In this document: positions 12,820-26,639 of the stretch, one piece after another
Numbering within the stretch: the first letter of the stretch is position 1
How the letters are laid out: the number at the start of each line of letters is the position of its first letter
DNA from: Panulirus ornatus
Taxonomy: Eukaryota; Arthropoda; Malacostraca; Decapoda; Palinuridae
Assembly (NCBI RefSeq): GCF_036320965.1
Contig: NC_092236.1
Coordinates: 10,621,518-10,685,517, forward strand
Length of the DNA: 64,000 bases
Direction of reading: 5' to 3'
The notes under the pieces: model-generated
Told to the model about the DNA's origin: nothing
Database searches by the model: none
What the model saw: the letters and a program-made list of their open reading frames with translations, nothing else
Translations under genes and position numbers: made by a program

Positions 12820-12822
<3 letters not shown>
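11166..12822. other. No recognisable feature
   Basis: About 1.65 kb without a recognised gene or repeat. Repeated TAGACCTAC / AGGTCTACGTAG words near 11515-11620 hint at a small decayed inverted repeat. A 129-codon plus frame (12052-12441) has no known domain. Confidence 0.4.

Positions 12823-12895
<73 letters not shown>
12823..12895. repeat. (AT)n microsatellite
   Basis: A perfect AT array. Confidence 0.98.
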
Positions 12896-12897
<2 letters not shown>

Positions 12898-13572
12898 CTT
12901 AGGGTGTAATTGTGTGTGTACAAAGACGGTGTAAGCAATGTTCGTGTTTCATAAGGGTAAACAATTTAATAAAAAAAACATCATTGTAAAAAGAATATAC
13001 ATTTTTTTTATTGAACCATTACAGCACTCTCGACTGACGAAAAAAAATGAGAAGGAAAATGTACGTAAGATGAGAAACACTGACGTAGTGTGAAGAGTTA
13101 CGAGACGATGAATAATTGTAATAAAGTAAGAAGTGGTACATACATCCCAGTGTCTCAAGACGGGTAACATGTATGAAATGTATCTCCGAGTAAATTCGCG
13201 TGTGCGGGAAATTAGATATATTTTCCCCCGGAGTTGCTGTGTACGTCAGGTCGGTAATTGAATATTTGACGAGATGCAGCAGAATGGAGAAAAAAAAAAA
13301 AGAGGTCATGCATAAAATCATTCGCAGTGTAGCGTGAGACCTTGAGAGGAAGGGACGATGGCTTCCCTGCCCACAGCATATGACCACATGTAATTAATGT
13401 GTCACTCTTCAACGAGGAATATCATTACAGGCAAAGTCAAGGTCTTTACCCCCGCGAGTACAAGTGATAAGCAAACCGGTAAATGTTGGAGATGATTTCC
13501 AACACTTCGCTGATGTGTTTGACGATATGGAAGGCTGTCTTCGGCCGACACATGCACTAGGCCTGGTTACCA

Positions 13573-13574
<2 letters not shown>
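12896..13574. other. No recognisable feature
   Basis: AT-rich sequence with A and T homopolymers (12970, 13005, 13290). No gene or dispersed repeat recognised. Confidence 0.4.

Positions 13575-13624
<50 letters not shown>
13575..13624. repeat. (GT)n microsatellite
   Basis: A perfect GT array. It accounts for the Thr-His run in a long minus-strand frame here. Confidence 0.97.
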
Positions 13625-13625
<1 letters not shown>

Positions 13626-14362
13626 GGGGGAAGCACCGACCTCTTAGAATGTAAAGGGAAGAACGTTGGTGCATAAGTCGTCAAATAAGTCGTGGGGAGT
13701 CTGAACACAGTTTTGAAGGACAGGTTATGGGGGTCATTAAGACTGATGGTGATGATGATTTGAAACTTGGCCGTGGTGACCACATTTGTCTGGAAGGTTA
13801 AGATTTTTGTGGAGATGCAGACATGACAAGATGAGGACGAGGAATAAGTAGATATATGCAAGGTGAATGGGGATGGGGAGGGAGAGGAACCTGCAAAGTA
13901 AGAAAAATAAGAGGATAATGAGAGATGATGTCTAGAAAGTATCGTGTGAAGATTAAGGAGTACCAAATGCGGGGTCATGTTTCTTTACTGAGGAGTCTAG
14001 CTAGATACGACAACTCATGTCCGTGATAAGACAGCCCATGTCCGTGGGAAACGCGTCCGTGATTCCCCATCACCTGCCATGCATTTGGTAAAGAAAGAAA
14101 GTTGCTTGTCAAAGAGCTACCAAACCAGATATTTACGTGCTAGATTATGACGTGAAACTTTTCAAGTGACAATCACAAGGACGCTTGATTAAATGAAACA
14201 TCAGAGCGCTTTATGTGGCTCCAAGTCTGCAGACATCCGGCACGTTCACCAGCTGCCGTGACGGGTTTTCGCACCGGAGGAATAGAAAGAAATAACAGCG
14301 TAGTGTTTGAATGACTTTTTTGTATGATCATGTCATTATCATTACCTTGGTATATATATATG
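13625..14362. other. No recognisable feature
   Basis: Unique-looking sequence. The 189-codon minus frame crossing 13409-13978 is Ser/Thr/His-rich and partly microsatellite, and no domain is recognised. Confidence 0.4.
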
Positions 14363-14386
14363 GATAGATAGATAGATAGATAGATG
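14363..14386. repeat. (GATA)n microsatellite
   Basis: About six GATA units just after a short TA run. Confidence 0.95.
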
Positions 14387-14470
14387 ATTAGACATATGTA
14401 TTGATATCAACGTTACCTTCTCTCCTCCCAAATAATGAAAAATGTGAAGCCAAAAATTTCCACCTGTTAT

Positions 14471-14525
14471 TTGGGCTTTAGGCCTGTCGACTGCCAGGGT
14501 CATTAAGGCCGTCTCGTGTCAAGTT
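14471..14525 (+). repeat. Dispersed repeat family F, copy F1
   Basis: Begins TTGGGCTTTAGGCCTGTCGA and continues CAGGGTCATTAAGGCCGTC. Related blocks lie at 14.75 kb, 14.89 kb and, in reverse, 39.06-39.11 kb. It defines a short dispersed module of unknown origin. Confidence 0.6.
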
Positions 14526-14579
14526 ACAACGGCCGTAAGCCTGAAACACACGAATCTCCTCGCGTTCAAGCTGATTCAC

Positions 14580-14744
<165 letters not shown>

Positions 14745-14750
14745 AGGACA

Positions 14751-14775
14751 GCCAAGGTCATTAAGGCCGTCAAAG
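14751..14775 (+). repeat. Family F partial copy
   Basis: AAGGTCATTAAGGCCGTC repeats the downstream half of F1, on the far side of the microsatellite. Confidence 0.6.
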
Positions 14776-14888
14776 TCGATGAAAAAAAGAACATGAACAC
14801 CTTCAGATGTTCACCATGGTTGTAAGGCCACACGTGCCCCTACTACAGATGCGGCCCTTCCCTTTTCAAGTTGCTGGTCGGTTGACTG

Positions 14889-14935
14889 TGTGGGTTTTAG
14901 GCCTCTCGACTGACCTGAGCGTCAAAGATTGAATC
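14889..14935 (+). repeat. Dispersed repeat family F, copy F2
   Basis: GGGTTTTAGGCCTCTCGACTG matches the start of F1 with few changes, so the microsatellite at 14.58-14.74 kb is bracketed by direct copies. Confidence 0.55.

Positions 14936-17676
<2,741 letters not shown>

Positions 17677-17741
<65 letters not shown>
17677..17741. repeat. (CA)n microsatellite
   Basis: A perfect CA array. Confidence 0.97.
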
Positions 17742-18033
17742 GCACTAACCTTAGGACTGGCTGTATCAACATGAACTCCTCTCGCGCGAGACGCCTTCTG
17801 CTCCCTCAGCTACGACGAGGTCGAGTGTCCCGGCTGACGTCGCACTCTGAGGGTGATTGTGTCTGTGGTTATGACAGTGAGGGTGAGACTGTTTCTTGGT
17901 GAAGGGGAGGGTGAGGGGTGAGTGTTGGCTCCTCATGAATACTGTGAGAGTTTGGCTCGCGAGCGGTAGGGTGAGGTCTGTCATCACCCACTCAGACTGT
18001 AAGTTTGGTACCTAGTGATCACTATGCTTGATG

Positions 18034-18116
18034 TATTATTGTTATCATTATTATTATTATTATCATTATTATTATTATTATTAATATTATTATTATTATT
18101 GTTATTATTATTATTA

Positions 18117-18175
<59 letters not shown>

Positions 18176-18176
18176 T
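18034..18176. repeat. (TTA)n microsatellite
   Basis: A TTA/ATT array with occasional GTT and ATC units. It abuts family A copy A1, and an ATT-rich stretch resumes on the far side of A1. Confidence 0.95.
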
Positions 18177-18177
18177 T

Positions 18178-18423
18178 CTTTCTTTTTTTTCTTTTAAACT
18201 ATTCGCCATTTCCCGCGTTAGCGAGGTAGCGTTAGGAACAGAGGACTGGGCCTTTTTTGGAATATCCTTACCTGGCCCCCTCTGTTCCTTCTTTTGGAAA
18301 ATTAAAAAAAAAAAAAACGAGAGAGGAGGATTTCCAGCCCCCCGCTCCCTCCCCTTTTAGTCGCCTTCTACGACACGCAGGGAATACATGGGAAGTATTC
18401 TTAATCCCCTATCCCCAGGGATA
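18178..18423 (+). repeat. Dispersed repeat family A, copy A1 (about 240 bp)
   Basis: Near full-length. In order it carries CTTTTAAACTATTCGCCATT, the shared core (TCCCGCGTTAGCGAGGTAG), AGAGGACTGGGCC, GGAAAATT plus an A-run, CCAGCCCCCCGCTCC, TCGCCTTCTACGACACGCAG and a terminal ATCCCCTATCCCCAGGGAT. It sits inside an ATT-rich microsatellite, with ATTATT-type sequence on both sides. Copies occur at 22.04, 33.99, 49.53 and 50.04 kb. It has no coding capacity or clear tRNA boxes, so it is a SINE- or MITE-like non-autonomous element of unknown class. Confidence 0.9.
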
Positions 18424-18516
18424 ATTATCATTATTATTAATATTATTATTACCATCATCGTCCGCGGTCAGAGGACCTACCCGCCCAAGACGAGCTCACT
18501 TTATTACTCCTCGAAA

Positions 18517-18669
18517 CTTGTAGGAAATGAAACACGACAAGTTCCCAAGTGCACTTTCGTGTAATCATCACATCATCAGGGGAGATGCAAGAAAGAAATA
18601 TAACAGTCTGTTGATATACAACGAAGAGACGTAGCTAGGACTCTGTTTGGTAAACAAGTGACTGCCCGG

Positions 18670-18670
<1 letters not shown>
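18517..18670 (+). repeat. Dispersed repeat family C, copy C2
   Basis: Shares AAGTTCCCAAGTGCACTTTC and CACATCATCAGGGGAG with C1. It then continues about 70 bp further, through AACGAAGAGACGTAGCTAGG, to the TA array at 18671. Like C1, one end lies against a (TA)n array. Confidence 0.8.

Positions 18671-18749
<79 letters not shown>
18671..18749. repeat. (TA)n microsatellite
   Basis: A TA array with one ACA interruption near the left end. It abuts C2. Confidence 0.97.
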
Positions 18750-18751
<2 letters not shown>

Positions 18752-18892
18752 ATAATAATGATTATCTGTTTATTCATTTTCCTATTTTTCTGCATGGTTG
18801 CATATACATTATCAAGTAGCAGCATGCAAATTACATGTCTGTTAGTGTCATCCCTGCAGCTAGTCATTATGATGTATTATTTTCCGTTGCAG

Positions 18893-18928
18893 GAACTTTC
18901 TCTTCCCAAGGCTCCTGGCCAGCTTAAG
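18893..18928 (+). CDS. Candidate 36-nt microexon
   Basis: A very good acceptor (TATTATTTTCCGTTGCAG) and a perfect donor (AAG|GTAAGT) bracket exactly 36 nt. In phase 0 these encode ELSLPKAPGQLK. A second tandem donor, AAG|GTAAGT, lies 35 nt downstream at 18964. Both sites are close to consensus, but a 12-residue peptide cannot be identified by eye and no neighbouring exon is evident. Confidence 0.3.
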
Positions 18929-18964
18929 GTAAGTGCGTCTCAAGTCTTCATGTCTGCAGTAAGG

Positions 18965-20052
18965 TAAGTAGATGCTTCTTCTTTTTTTTTTTTTTTTAGA
19001 CATATTCAACACAGCACGAGTTCAGTCCATAAGCTCAATATAGTCTGAGAACTGACTCTGGCTATCATAGTTACTACAATTTTTTTTTTTTTTTTTTTGC
19101 CCCGAAAGAGAGAAGAGCTGAGAAAGACGTTGTTATTTCGTAGGTCACTTGTAGTTCGTGGAACACTCTTGTTCTGGGGTGGCTCTCGTCCCTTCCTTCT
19201 CGTAGACATGATCGCCAATCAAGAGATGTTGGAAAATTCATGACAGGTCGTCAATTTTTTTTTCTTCGCTGCGTCCCATTGGCATTGCGGCACGCAAGTG
19301 TCTGGCGATGGCGGTGCAAGTTAATCTCATCGTATTAAACATTTGCCTCATTCACCTCTGAGGGGTTAGTGCAGTGTTGTCATAGAGAGGTGATGGAAGA
19401 TCTGCGGGTCACTGTAGGGCTGATATATGCATAGATCTTCTTCGCGAGTCAGAATACGAAATTCATCTGTTCATGTAGTTGGTTGCTTTTATCATTTGCC
19501 GTGGCATAGTTCTTAGCCAGTGACTCCGGCCACGTCGATTTCACCTCAGACTTGGAATACAAAGGTAGACTGAGGCGTCCCGCAAGTCATGGTGAACTGT
19601 TGACCAGAGTCTGTCGTGCCGACTCAAACCAGCGCGTTCATCGGTCATGTAGGAAGGTATTCCTCCTCCTCCTTCTACAGACAAGCTGTACTGAGTGCGG
19701 AAGTCTTCTGATTATATGATAGTCCATCACAAAGACTTCCACGTACACTTGTCGCGTTTTCACGGTGGTGTGTTGTGTTAAAAGCTTGTTCCGTGAAATC
19801 ACTCAAGTTCGCGGAGGGCATGATCTTGCTGATCCTGTCGTATTCGTGGTTAACTCGTAACCCGACGACACATGTTTACGACTGTCGCACAGTAAATTTT
19901 GATCTGTTGTGAAAAGTAGCCGATGAGAGCAGATTACCTGTCCTCTCTTACATTCAAGGATGATACAGGACGGTCCTGCAGCTTGAGGTGTGTACACATC
20001 AGACTGGCAGTCAGTTTCTCCAGCTCTTATTCATTGCATCAAACATTTCCTC

Positions 20053-20058
<6 letters not shown>
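18965..20058. other. No recognisable gene; poly-T runs
   Basis: Contains T homopolymers at 18981-18998 and 19080-19098. The rest is unique-looking, with frames under 70 codons. Confidence 0.4.

Positions 20059-20143
<85 letters not shown>
20059..20143. repeat. (TA)n microsatellite
   Basis: A perfect TA array. Confidence 0.98.
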
Positions 20144-20145
<2 letters not shown>

Positions 20146-20307
20146 CTTATTACCATCATCCACAGTGGCGTTCTAGGTGGGCATTAAACCAGGATCTTAT
20201 CATCCATGTCAAATGTATGATGAGAATATTTCCAGACCATCAGTAAGTCTCGTCGTGAACCGATGGGTCAACATTACTTCTGAAAGTGAAAGAAGACTGG
20301 AAATGAT

Positions 20308-20374
20308 CCTCCTCCTCCTCCTCCTCCTCCTCCTCCTCCTCCTCCTCCTCCTTCTCCCTCCCTCCCTCCCTCCC
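20308..20374. repeat. (CCT)n followed by (CCCT)n
   Basis: A CCT array to about 20351, then five CCCT units. It encodes the Leu and Gly runs seen in overlapping frames. Confidence 0.95.
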
Positions 20375-20873
20375 GCGTTACAGGAGCCACGAAGGCAATT
20401 GTCATGAAGACAAACATGCTTTGCTGAATTTTCCTCCTCATCCTCTCACTGGCCGCTTGGAGAAAGGCGTAAAGAATAAGTGGCATGACCTGTGTGGGGA
20501 TCTGGTAGATGAATGTAAATGGTTTATGCAGATGGCGTCTGCTTCGGCTCCAGCTCTTCATCCGTGGGCAAAAGGACAACAGTGCCGTCAGACCAAGACA
20601 TGTGTGTATAACCTGGAGTACCTGATCTTTTGGTGTTGCTGTCACACTTGAACGAGTAGTTTTTGGAAGTCCTCGGTCAGTTAGCAACACCTGTGCCCAA
20701 GTCTTGCATTACGGAGGGATTTCCTCTGATGGTGAACGCGATAAAGTGAACGTGAAAGTGACCCTCTACGGTGTATAGGGTCATTTTCAGTCGTCATGAC
20801 AGTGTATCGTCTACACTTGTCATGACGGCTGCCTTTTAACATATTTTCCTGTGTTCTTGTTTCTTTGTTACAG
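20375..20873. other. No recognised gene before a candidate acceptor
   Basis: Unique-looking sequence. A 138-codon minus frame (20690-20274) is partly the CCT array. It ends at a strong polypyrimidine/CAG acceptor. Confidence 0.35.
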
Positions 20874-20911
20874 ATAACGCTTATGTGCATCCAACAACTT
20901 ATTACAAATAA
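20874..20911 (+). CDS. Possible terminal exon fragment
   Basis: A strong acceptor, TTCTTGTTTCTTTGTTACAG, is followed by a short frame reading [11 protein letters not shown] and ending in TAA. The acceptor is very good, but the frame is only 11 codons and may be chance. Confidence 0.17.

Positions 20912-20913
<2 letters not shown>

Positions 20914-20983
<70 letters not shown>
20914..20983. repeat. (TC)n microsatellite
   Basis: A perfect TC array. Confidence 0.98.
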
Positions 20984-20987
<4 letters not shown>

Positions 20988-21010
20988 ATATAATGTTGAT
21001 GAAAATAATG

Positions 21011-21012
<2 letters not shown>

Positions 21013-21092
<80 letters not shown>
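21013..21092. repeat. (TA)n microsatellite, left of hairpin
   Basis: A perfect TA array to the left of the tRNA-like hairpin. Confidence 0.98.
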
Positions 21093-21095
<3 letters not shown>

Positions 21096-21123
21096 GAACA
21101 AAGTGCATATGAACGCGCACCTT

Positions 21124-21214
21124 CATAGAACATACAAACCTCCAACAGCCAGGATCGGCTGTTACACAAGGGTCCCGGGTTCGATCCTGGCTGCTGGAGG
21201 TTAGTATGTTCTAT

Positions 21215-21215
<1 letters not shown>
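21124..21215 (+). mobile_element. tRNA-like hairpin element between two TA arrays
   Basis: Arms 21124-21157 and 21182-21215 pair over 34 bp with two mismatches. The loop carries GGTTCGATCC at 21178-21187, a perfect match to the RNA polymerase III B-box (T-arm) consensus of tRNA genes. No intact A-box or cloverleaf is visible, so this is not a working tRNA gene. It is probably the B-box end of a tRNA-derived SINE fused to an inverted copy of itself. A related piece is at 38.83-38.97 kb. Confidence 0.75.
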
Positions 21216-21216
<1 letters not shown>

Positions 21217-21312
<96 letters not shown>

Positions 21313-21318
21313 TATATA
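21217..21318. repeat. (TA)n microsatellite, right of hairpin
   Basis: A TA array with an ACA interruption near 21306. It mirrors the array left of the hairpin. Confidence 0.98.
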
Positions 21319-22037
21319 GCGTGTGTGTATGTATATATATAATCACACACAAACACCATTGAGCAAGAAGGGCCACGGTGAAAACATTTACTTCTTGCCC
21401 TCCTCTGACGTTCATACTGCCTTGCTAGCGTCGCCCATTCTAAGATGTTCATCAATGATTCATTTAGCGGTGTTCATGTTTGATCATCTCCAGGTTTCTC
21501 TGACTGCGTCTGCCGTGCTTGTTCTCCTCCTCAGTCGCTGTTTGGTCAGATCATAAACGAAGGTCGTGTCAACAACACCCACAGTTTCCCCAGCCTCATC
21601 ACTAACAACATTATAATCTCTCTTAACAACAGTTTCCTGGGCAGGTTCTCCATTTTCTTTTCTTTTTTTTTTGGTTTAAGCAATTTTGTTAGGATCGAAA
21701 ACAATGAATTTCGTCAACACAGCGAAGGCCGTGGTTATTAGCATCACGAACAGCTTTTCCTTTCTATATCTTTAACAACATTTAGGTTAACGTCATCACC
21801 AAAAGAATATATTCTTCAGTGTCACCAACAACAAATTGTTACAAATTAGTTGACACTGACAACTATTCTCAGCAAAATGATCTTTTAAGCCGACAACTTT
21901 TTCTCAAGATCTTAACTTAGTAATTAATGAACAGCTTTTGTTAACCTCAAGCACGGTTAGTTTTTTTCAGCAGCATCAGCTGTGGTGATAAGCAAGGACA
22001 AATTGCAGGGAAAGGAAGATAAGATCGTGTAAACACT
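21319..22037. other. No recognisable feature
   Basis: AT-rich. Repeated AACAAC/ACAACA words at 21570-21850 suggest very old low-complexity sequence. No gene seen. Confidence 0.4.
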
Positions 22038-22172
22038 TCTTTTTCTTTCTTTCATACTATTCGCCATTTCCCGCGTCAGCGAGGTAGCGTTAAGAACAAA
22101 GGACTGGGCCTTTGAGGGAATATCCTCACCTGGCCCTCTTCTCTGCTCCTTCTTTTGAAAAAAACAAAACAA
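22038..22172 (+). repeat. Family A, copy A5, 3'-truncated
   Basis: Carries TACTATTCGCCATTTCCCGC, the core with one change (GCGTCAGCGAGG), and the GGACTGGGCC to TCCTTCTTTTG part. It stops at the A-rich stretch, lacking the GC-rich half. It is the only A copy with no adjacent TA/TTA array. Confidence 0.85.
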
Positions 22173-23110
<938 letters not shown>

Positions 23111-23257
23111 AGTCACTTGTGTTATTTGTACACTGTAAACAGACAGCATAAGTGGAGTATAAGGACGTTAGTCACATGGTGTCAAGTTCCATCCCACATG
23201 CTCTATGTACTCGACCATAACACGCACAGTGTTGGTTCTCCTCGGAACGTCTTCTAG

Positions 23258-23784
23258 CCCAGAGTACAGCAGCCATCGTCAAGAGTACAGCAGCCATCGT
23301 CAAGAGTACAGCAGCCATCGTCAAGAGTACAGCAGCCATCGTCAAGAGTACAGTAGCCATCGTCAAGAGTACAGCAGCCATCGTCAAGAGTACAGCAGCC
23401 ATCGTCAAGAGTACAGCAGCCATCGTCAAGAGTACAGTAGCCATCGTCAAGAGTACAGCAGCCATCGTCAAGAGTACAGCAGCCATCGTCAAGAGTACAG
23501 TAGCCATCGTCAAGAGTACAGTAGTCATCGTCAAGAGTACAGTAGCCATCGTCAAGAGTACAGTAGCCATCGCCCAGAGTACAATAGCCATCGTCAAGAG
23601 TACAGTAGCCATCGTCAAGAGTACAGTAGCCATCGTCAAGAGTACAGTAGCCATCGTCAAGAGTACAGTAGCCATCGTCAAGAGTACAGTAGCCATCGTC
23701 AAGAGTACAGCAGCCATCGTCAAGAGTACAGTAGCCATCGTCAAGAGTACAGTAGCCATCGTCAAGAGGACAGTAGCCGTCACT
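23258..23784. repeat. 21-bp minisatellite, about 25 units
   Basis: The unit is AGAGTACAG(C/T)AGCC followed by ATCGTCA. Because 21 is a multiple of three, both strands hold frames of over 200 codons (plus: EYSSHRQ repeated; minus: a Leu/Thr/Met/Ala/Val heptad). One position varies: C predominates in the left third and T in the right half. Single units have GTCATC or CCCAG changes. I see no start context, signal peptide or splice sites suggesting a real repeat protein. Confidence 0.96.
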
Positions 23785-26250
23785 TTGCTGAACATCTAGC
23801 GTCTAAGGTAGTGTAGCCACAGCACCTCCCCTGTCTCATATTACCGGTTATCTCTGACACGCCAGTCACCTTCAGGCGTCAGTGGAGTTTGACAAGCGGC
23901 TCGTCTCTTTCGGCTGGGTAATGAGCCTTTCACCTGTCACTTCTTAAACGGGAGTGCTGCTCGGTTATTGATTGCATTTTATGACGGGAAATTATGCATG
24001 GAGGATTTCCTTCATGTGTGTGACGACGCTAAATAATTAGAGAAAAAAAAAAGCTCATGAATGTCTGTTTGGTTCTGAGGTACGTAAGGAGTCAGCTCAA
24101 CCTGTGACGAAGCAGAATGTCACTTCCTTACTAAGCTTTATCAAGATGAACTCTTTCATACTCGTATATGCTGTTACTTCTTCAGGGGCAGTGGAAGGTG
24201 GAGGTAAAGCTGGGAGAGTAGGAGAAGGGAGAGAAGGTGGTGGTGGTGAGGAGGAGGAGACTGGGGAGAAACGTGTATATAGGAAGTAAGGTGAGGACTC
24301 TGGGAAGACCCAGTGCCTCAGAGGTCGGTGTCCTCGCCTCTTTGCACGGTTGCCAACGCTGCTATGCAACCAACCCTCCGGCTGCCTCGCATTTCCCTAC
24401 AACCGAACCGTAAAGTTTGACATTCACAGAAGCTCTCACATGTTTCGTCTCATTCAGAAAGACGTCTTTTAAGATGATTGCGTCTTCCGTAAACGTTTGT
24501 GCTCACATAATGGGACAACAAATGTCACAAATGGTCTTTTCTAACATTGTTTAAGGTGGGTCAGGAGTGATGTTAAGAGACGCTTACTGAGAAGCGCTTG
24601 TCAAGAGCGACTTGGTTGAGGACACTGGACACGTAACGGAGGGCACATTGCCAGGGACTTGTAGTAAGAGGCACGTACTGGAGACAAGGAGCGTGAGGCA
24701 TGCAGCCAGAGACTTAGCGAGGGAAGGGTCAGCAACAAGACAGCTTGAAGGCCCAGGAACCTGGTAGCACCTTGAGTTGGTTGCTGAAGTTCCTGTGCTC
24801 GTGTTTTCATCTCGTCAGTGAATAGATCAGAGTCACTTTATTTTCCAAGTGAATGGTTGTAGGATACTTCATAATGGTCACTTTAAGGTCATCAGTTTGT
24901 GGCACATTGCACTGTTATACTGACGTTATTATCCTGCCTGCTGGTCAGTCTGTAACAGTATGTTGAACCGAACGATCATGCTATCACTAAAAAATTACAT
25001 CGAACCGGTTACGTTGGCCTGATTGTAAATGATTTACAGATGATATTGAAATTTCATGAAAGTCTGCCAATAAAAAGATTGTCGTAAGTGGTTCAAGTTT
25101 TACTGCTGTAAGTAATGGAAATTATTGTTTCATTCGCCTCTCGAGATGTTAATGAACTTTCCATTTGATATTAGGTGAATCAAAAGAGAATATACGCGTT
25201 GTAGACAATCATAGGAAAATAATAACCTGCCTCCATCCTCTTTACTCACCGAAAAAGAAACGTGAACTCTCCAATATTCTCAAAGTCTTCTGTGTACTAT
25301 GAGGAGGAATATAAAATGAATTTGGTAAAATTGGAGGTTGTGAGTGTGATGGATGTATTGGCTGCCACAACAGAAGGCCAGTTGTATCCTCGTGGCGTCT
25401 GCTTGAGCCGTAGAAGGAGTTAGTTCACTGTTCTGTAGAACAGTGAGGAGGAGCCGGCAAGCTGCAGCAGGTTCCTTCCCATAACATTCTCTCGGGTCGC
25501 ACCGACGCGTCTCCAGCCGCCGTTGAGCAACCCACATTACCTGGAGCTTAACAGTAGGGATGCCATTGTGTGGGACGGTGAGGATACTTGTGTTCATGTA
25601 AATTATCTGCTAGACTTTCTCTCAGCATTGTTTGTAGAATAGGTAGTAGTCACTCGTACTGTGAGAATGCGGGGAATGTTCGTATTAGACATTTTTTTCC
25701 TTAAAACAGCGTTAAATTTTCGCTTTCAGTGACCGCTAGATCAATAATTGTCAGGTGATGTTTTTCTTAAAATGCTTCCGAAGAGTCGGAAAACCTCTGC
25801 TGCTAGGCTGACATAGGCTTAGAACAATAGGTTTTTATGGAGGTGTTAGTGGCTTCCCCAGCTGGTGGTGGTGAGGCTCAGCCTCCACGTACCTCCTGCC
25901 ACAGCAGGAGGCCTCACTTGGCACGTCACGGCGGTAGGCCTACTGCGGCCACAGTGACGCTGATCGCCAAGGTTTTCGAGCCCTCATTTCACTTTCGACT
26001 TGGGACATTGCAAAAGTCGCCGTCATGTTATGACGTGAACCTCTTTTTTGTTTTACACCATTTTCAAACAAGACGTTGGTCGTATCACCTTAATCTGACG
26101 GCAAGAACCCTCATGAAACAAGAATGAGTTATGTGACCAACGGAGTGGAATCTACACGCGAAGGATCTGTACTGAAGGCGTTATAAGGACAGCATTCTCG
26201 GCAGCGAGCGTTTAGTAGCGCGCACGGTTTCTCCAACATCAGGCCTGCAG
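23785..26250. other. No recognisable gene
   Basis: About 2.5 kb. There is a GGTGGA/GGAG-rich patch at 24190-24280 (matching a minus Pro/Ser-rich frame) and an A-run near 24042. Frames of up to 105 codons show no domain. Confidence 0.4.
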
Positions 26251-26413
26251 CATTGGATGTTTGGGTCTGCCAACATCACTGATAAACTGTGGTTTTGTTA
26301 AGGAAGGCATGAACTCGAACATCACTGACTTAGATCAAAATAATCACACCGCCTCTATAATCTTTGCTGATCCTCTTGACGTTGCTCTCAAGACCCTCCG
26401 CCGACGGAGATCG
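26251..26413 (+). CDS. Candidate coding exon, unknown product
   Basis: An acceptor CAACATCAGGCCTGCAG and a donor TCG|GTAAGA bracket 163 nt, open for 54 codons. The peptide includes GLPTSLINCGFVKEGMNSNI, then DLDQNNHTASIIFADPLDV and ends LKTLRRRRS. It has two N-glycosylation-type motifs (NIT, NHT). The frame stays open past the donor for about 57 codons, so intron placement is a guess. No family recognised. Confidence 0.3.
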
Positions 26414-26639
26414 GTAAGAGGTCAAAACAGTTGTCTGAGAAACAGAATGTTCATTGAACCTCATTTCTTTTCTTTTTTTTTATTAAATGAAATACCCATC
26501 ACACGGAGAAGGGAAGATAGTCACGCGGAGCACGATTCCCCATCAGACCACGAGGACGCTGCTAGACGAGCAGTTAAGTATTAAACTTTACGACCGGGAC
26601 AGAGCATTCTTCTTCTCCATTACTCGTGGTTGTCCATTC

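Noticed and set aside
13409..13978. 189-codon minus-strand frame
   Set aside because: Part is a (CA)n-derived Thr-His run and the rest is Ser/Thr-rich without a recognisable domain or splice context.
21124..21215. Functional tRNA gene
   Set aside because: Only the B-box/T-arm sequence is present. There is no A-box or cloverleaf, and the segment is an inverted repeat.
23172..23816. Two frames of over 200 codons (EYSSHRQ heptads on plus; a Leu/Thr/Met heptad on minus)
   Set aside because: Both come from a 21-bp tandem repeat whose period is a multiple of three. No signal peptide, splice site or non-repeat domain accompanies them.
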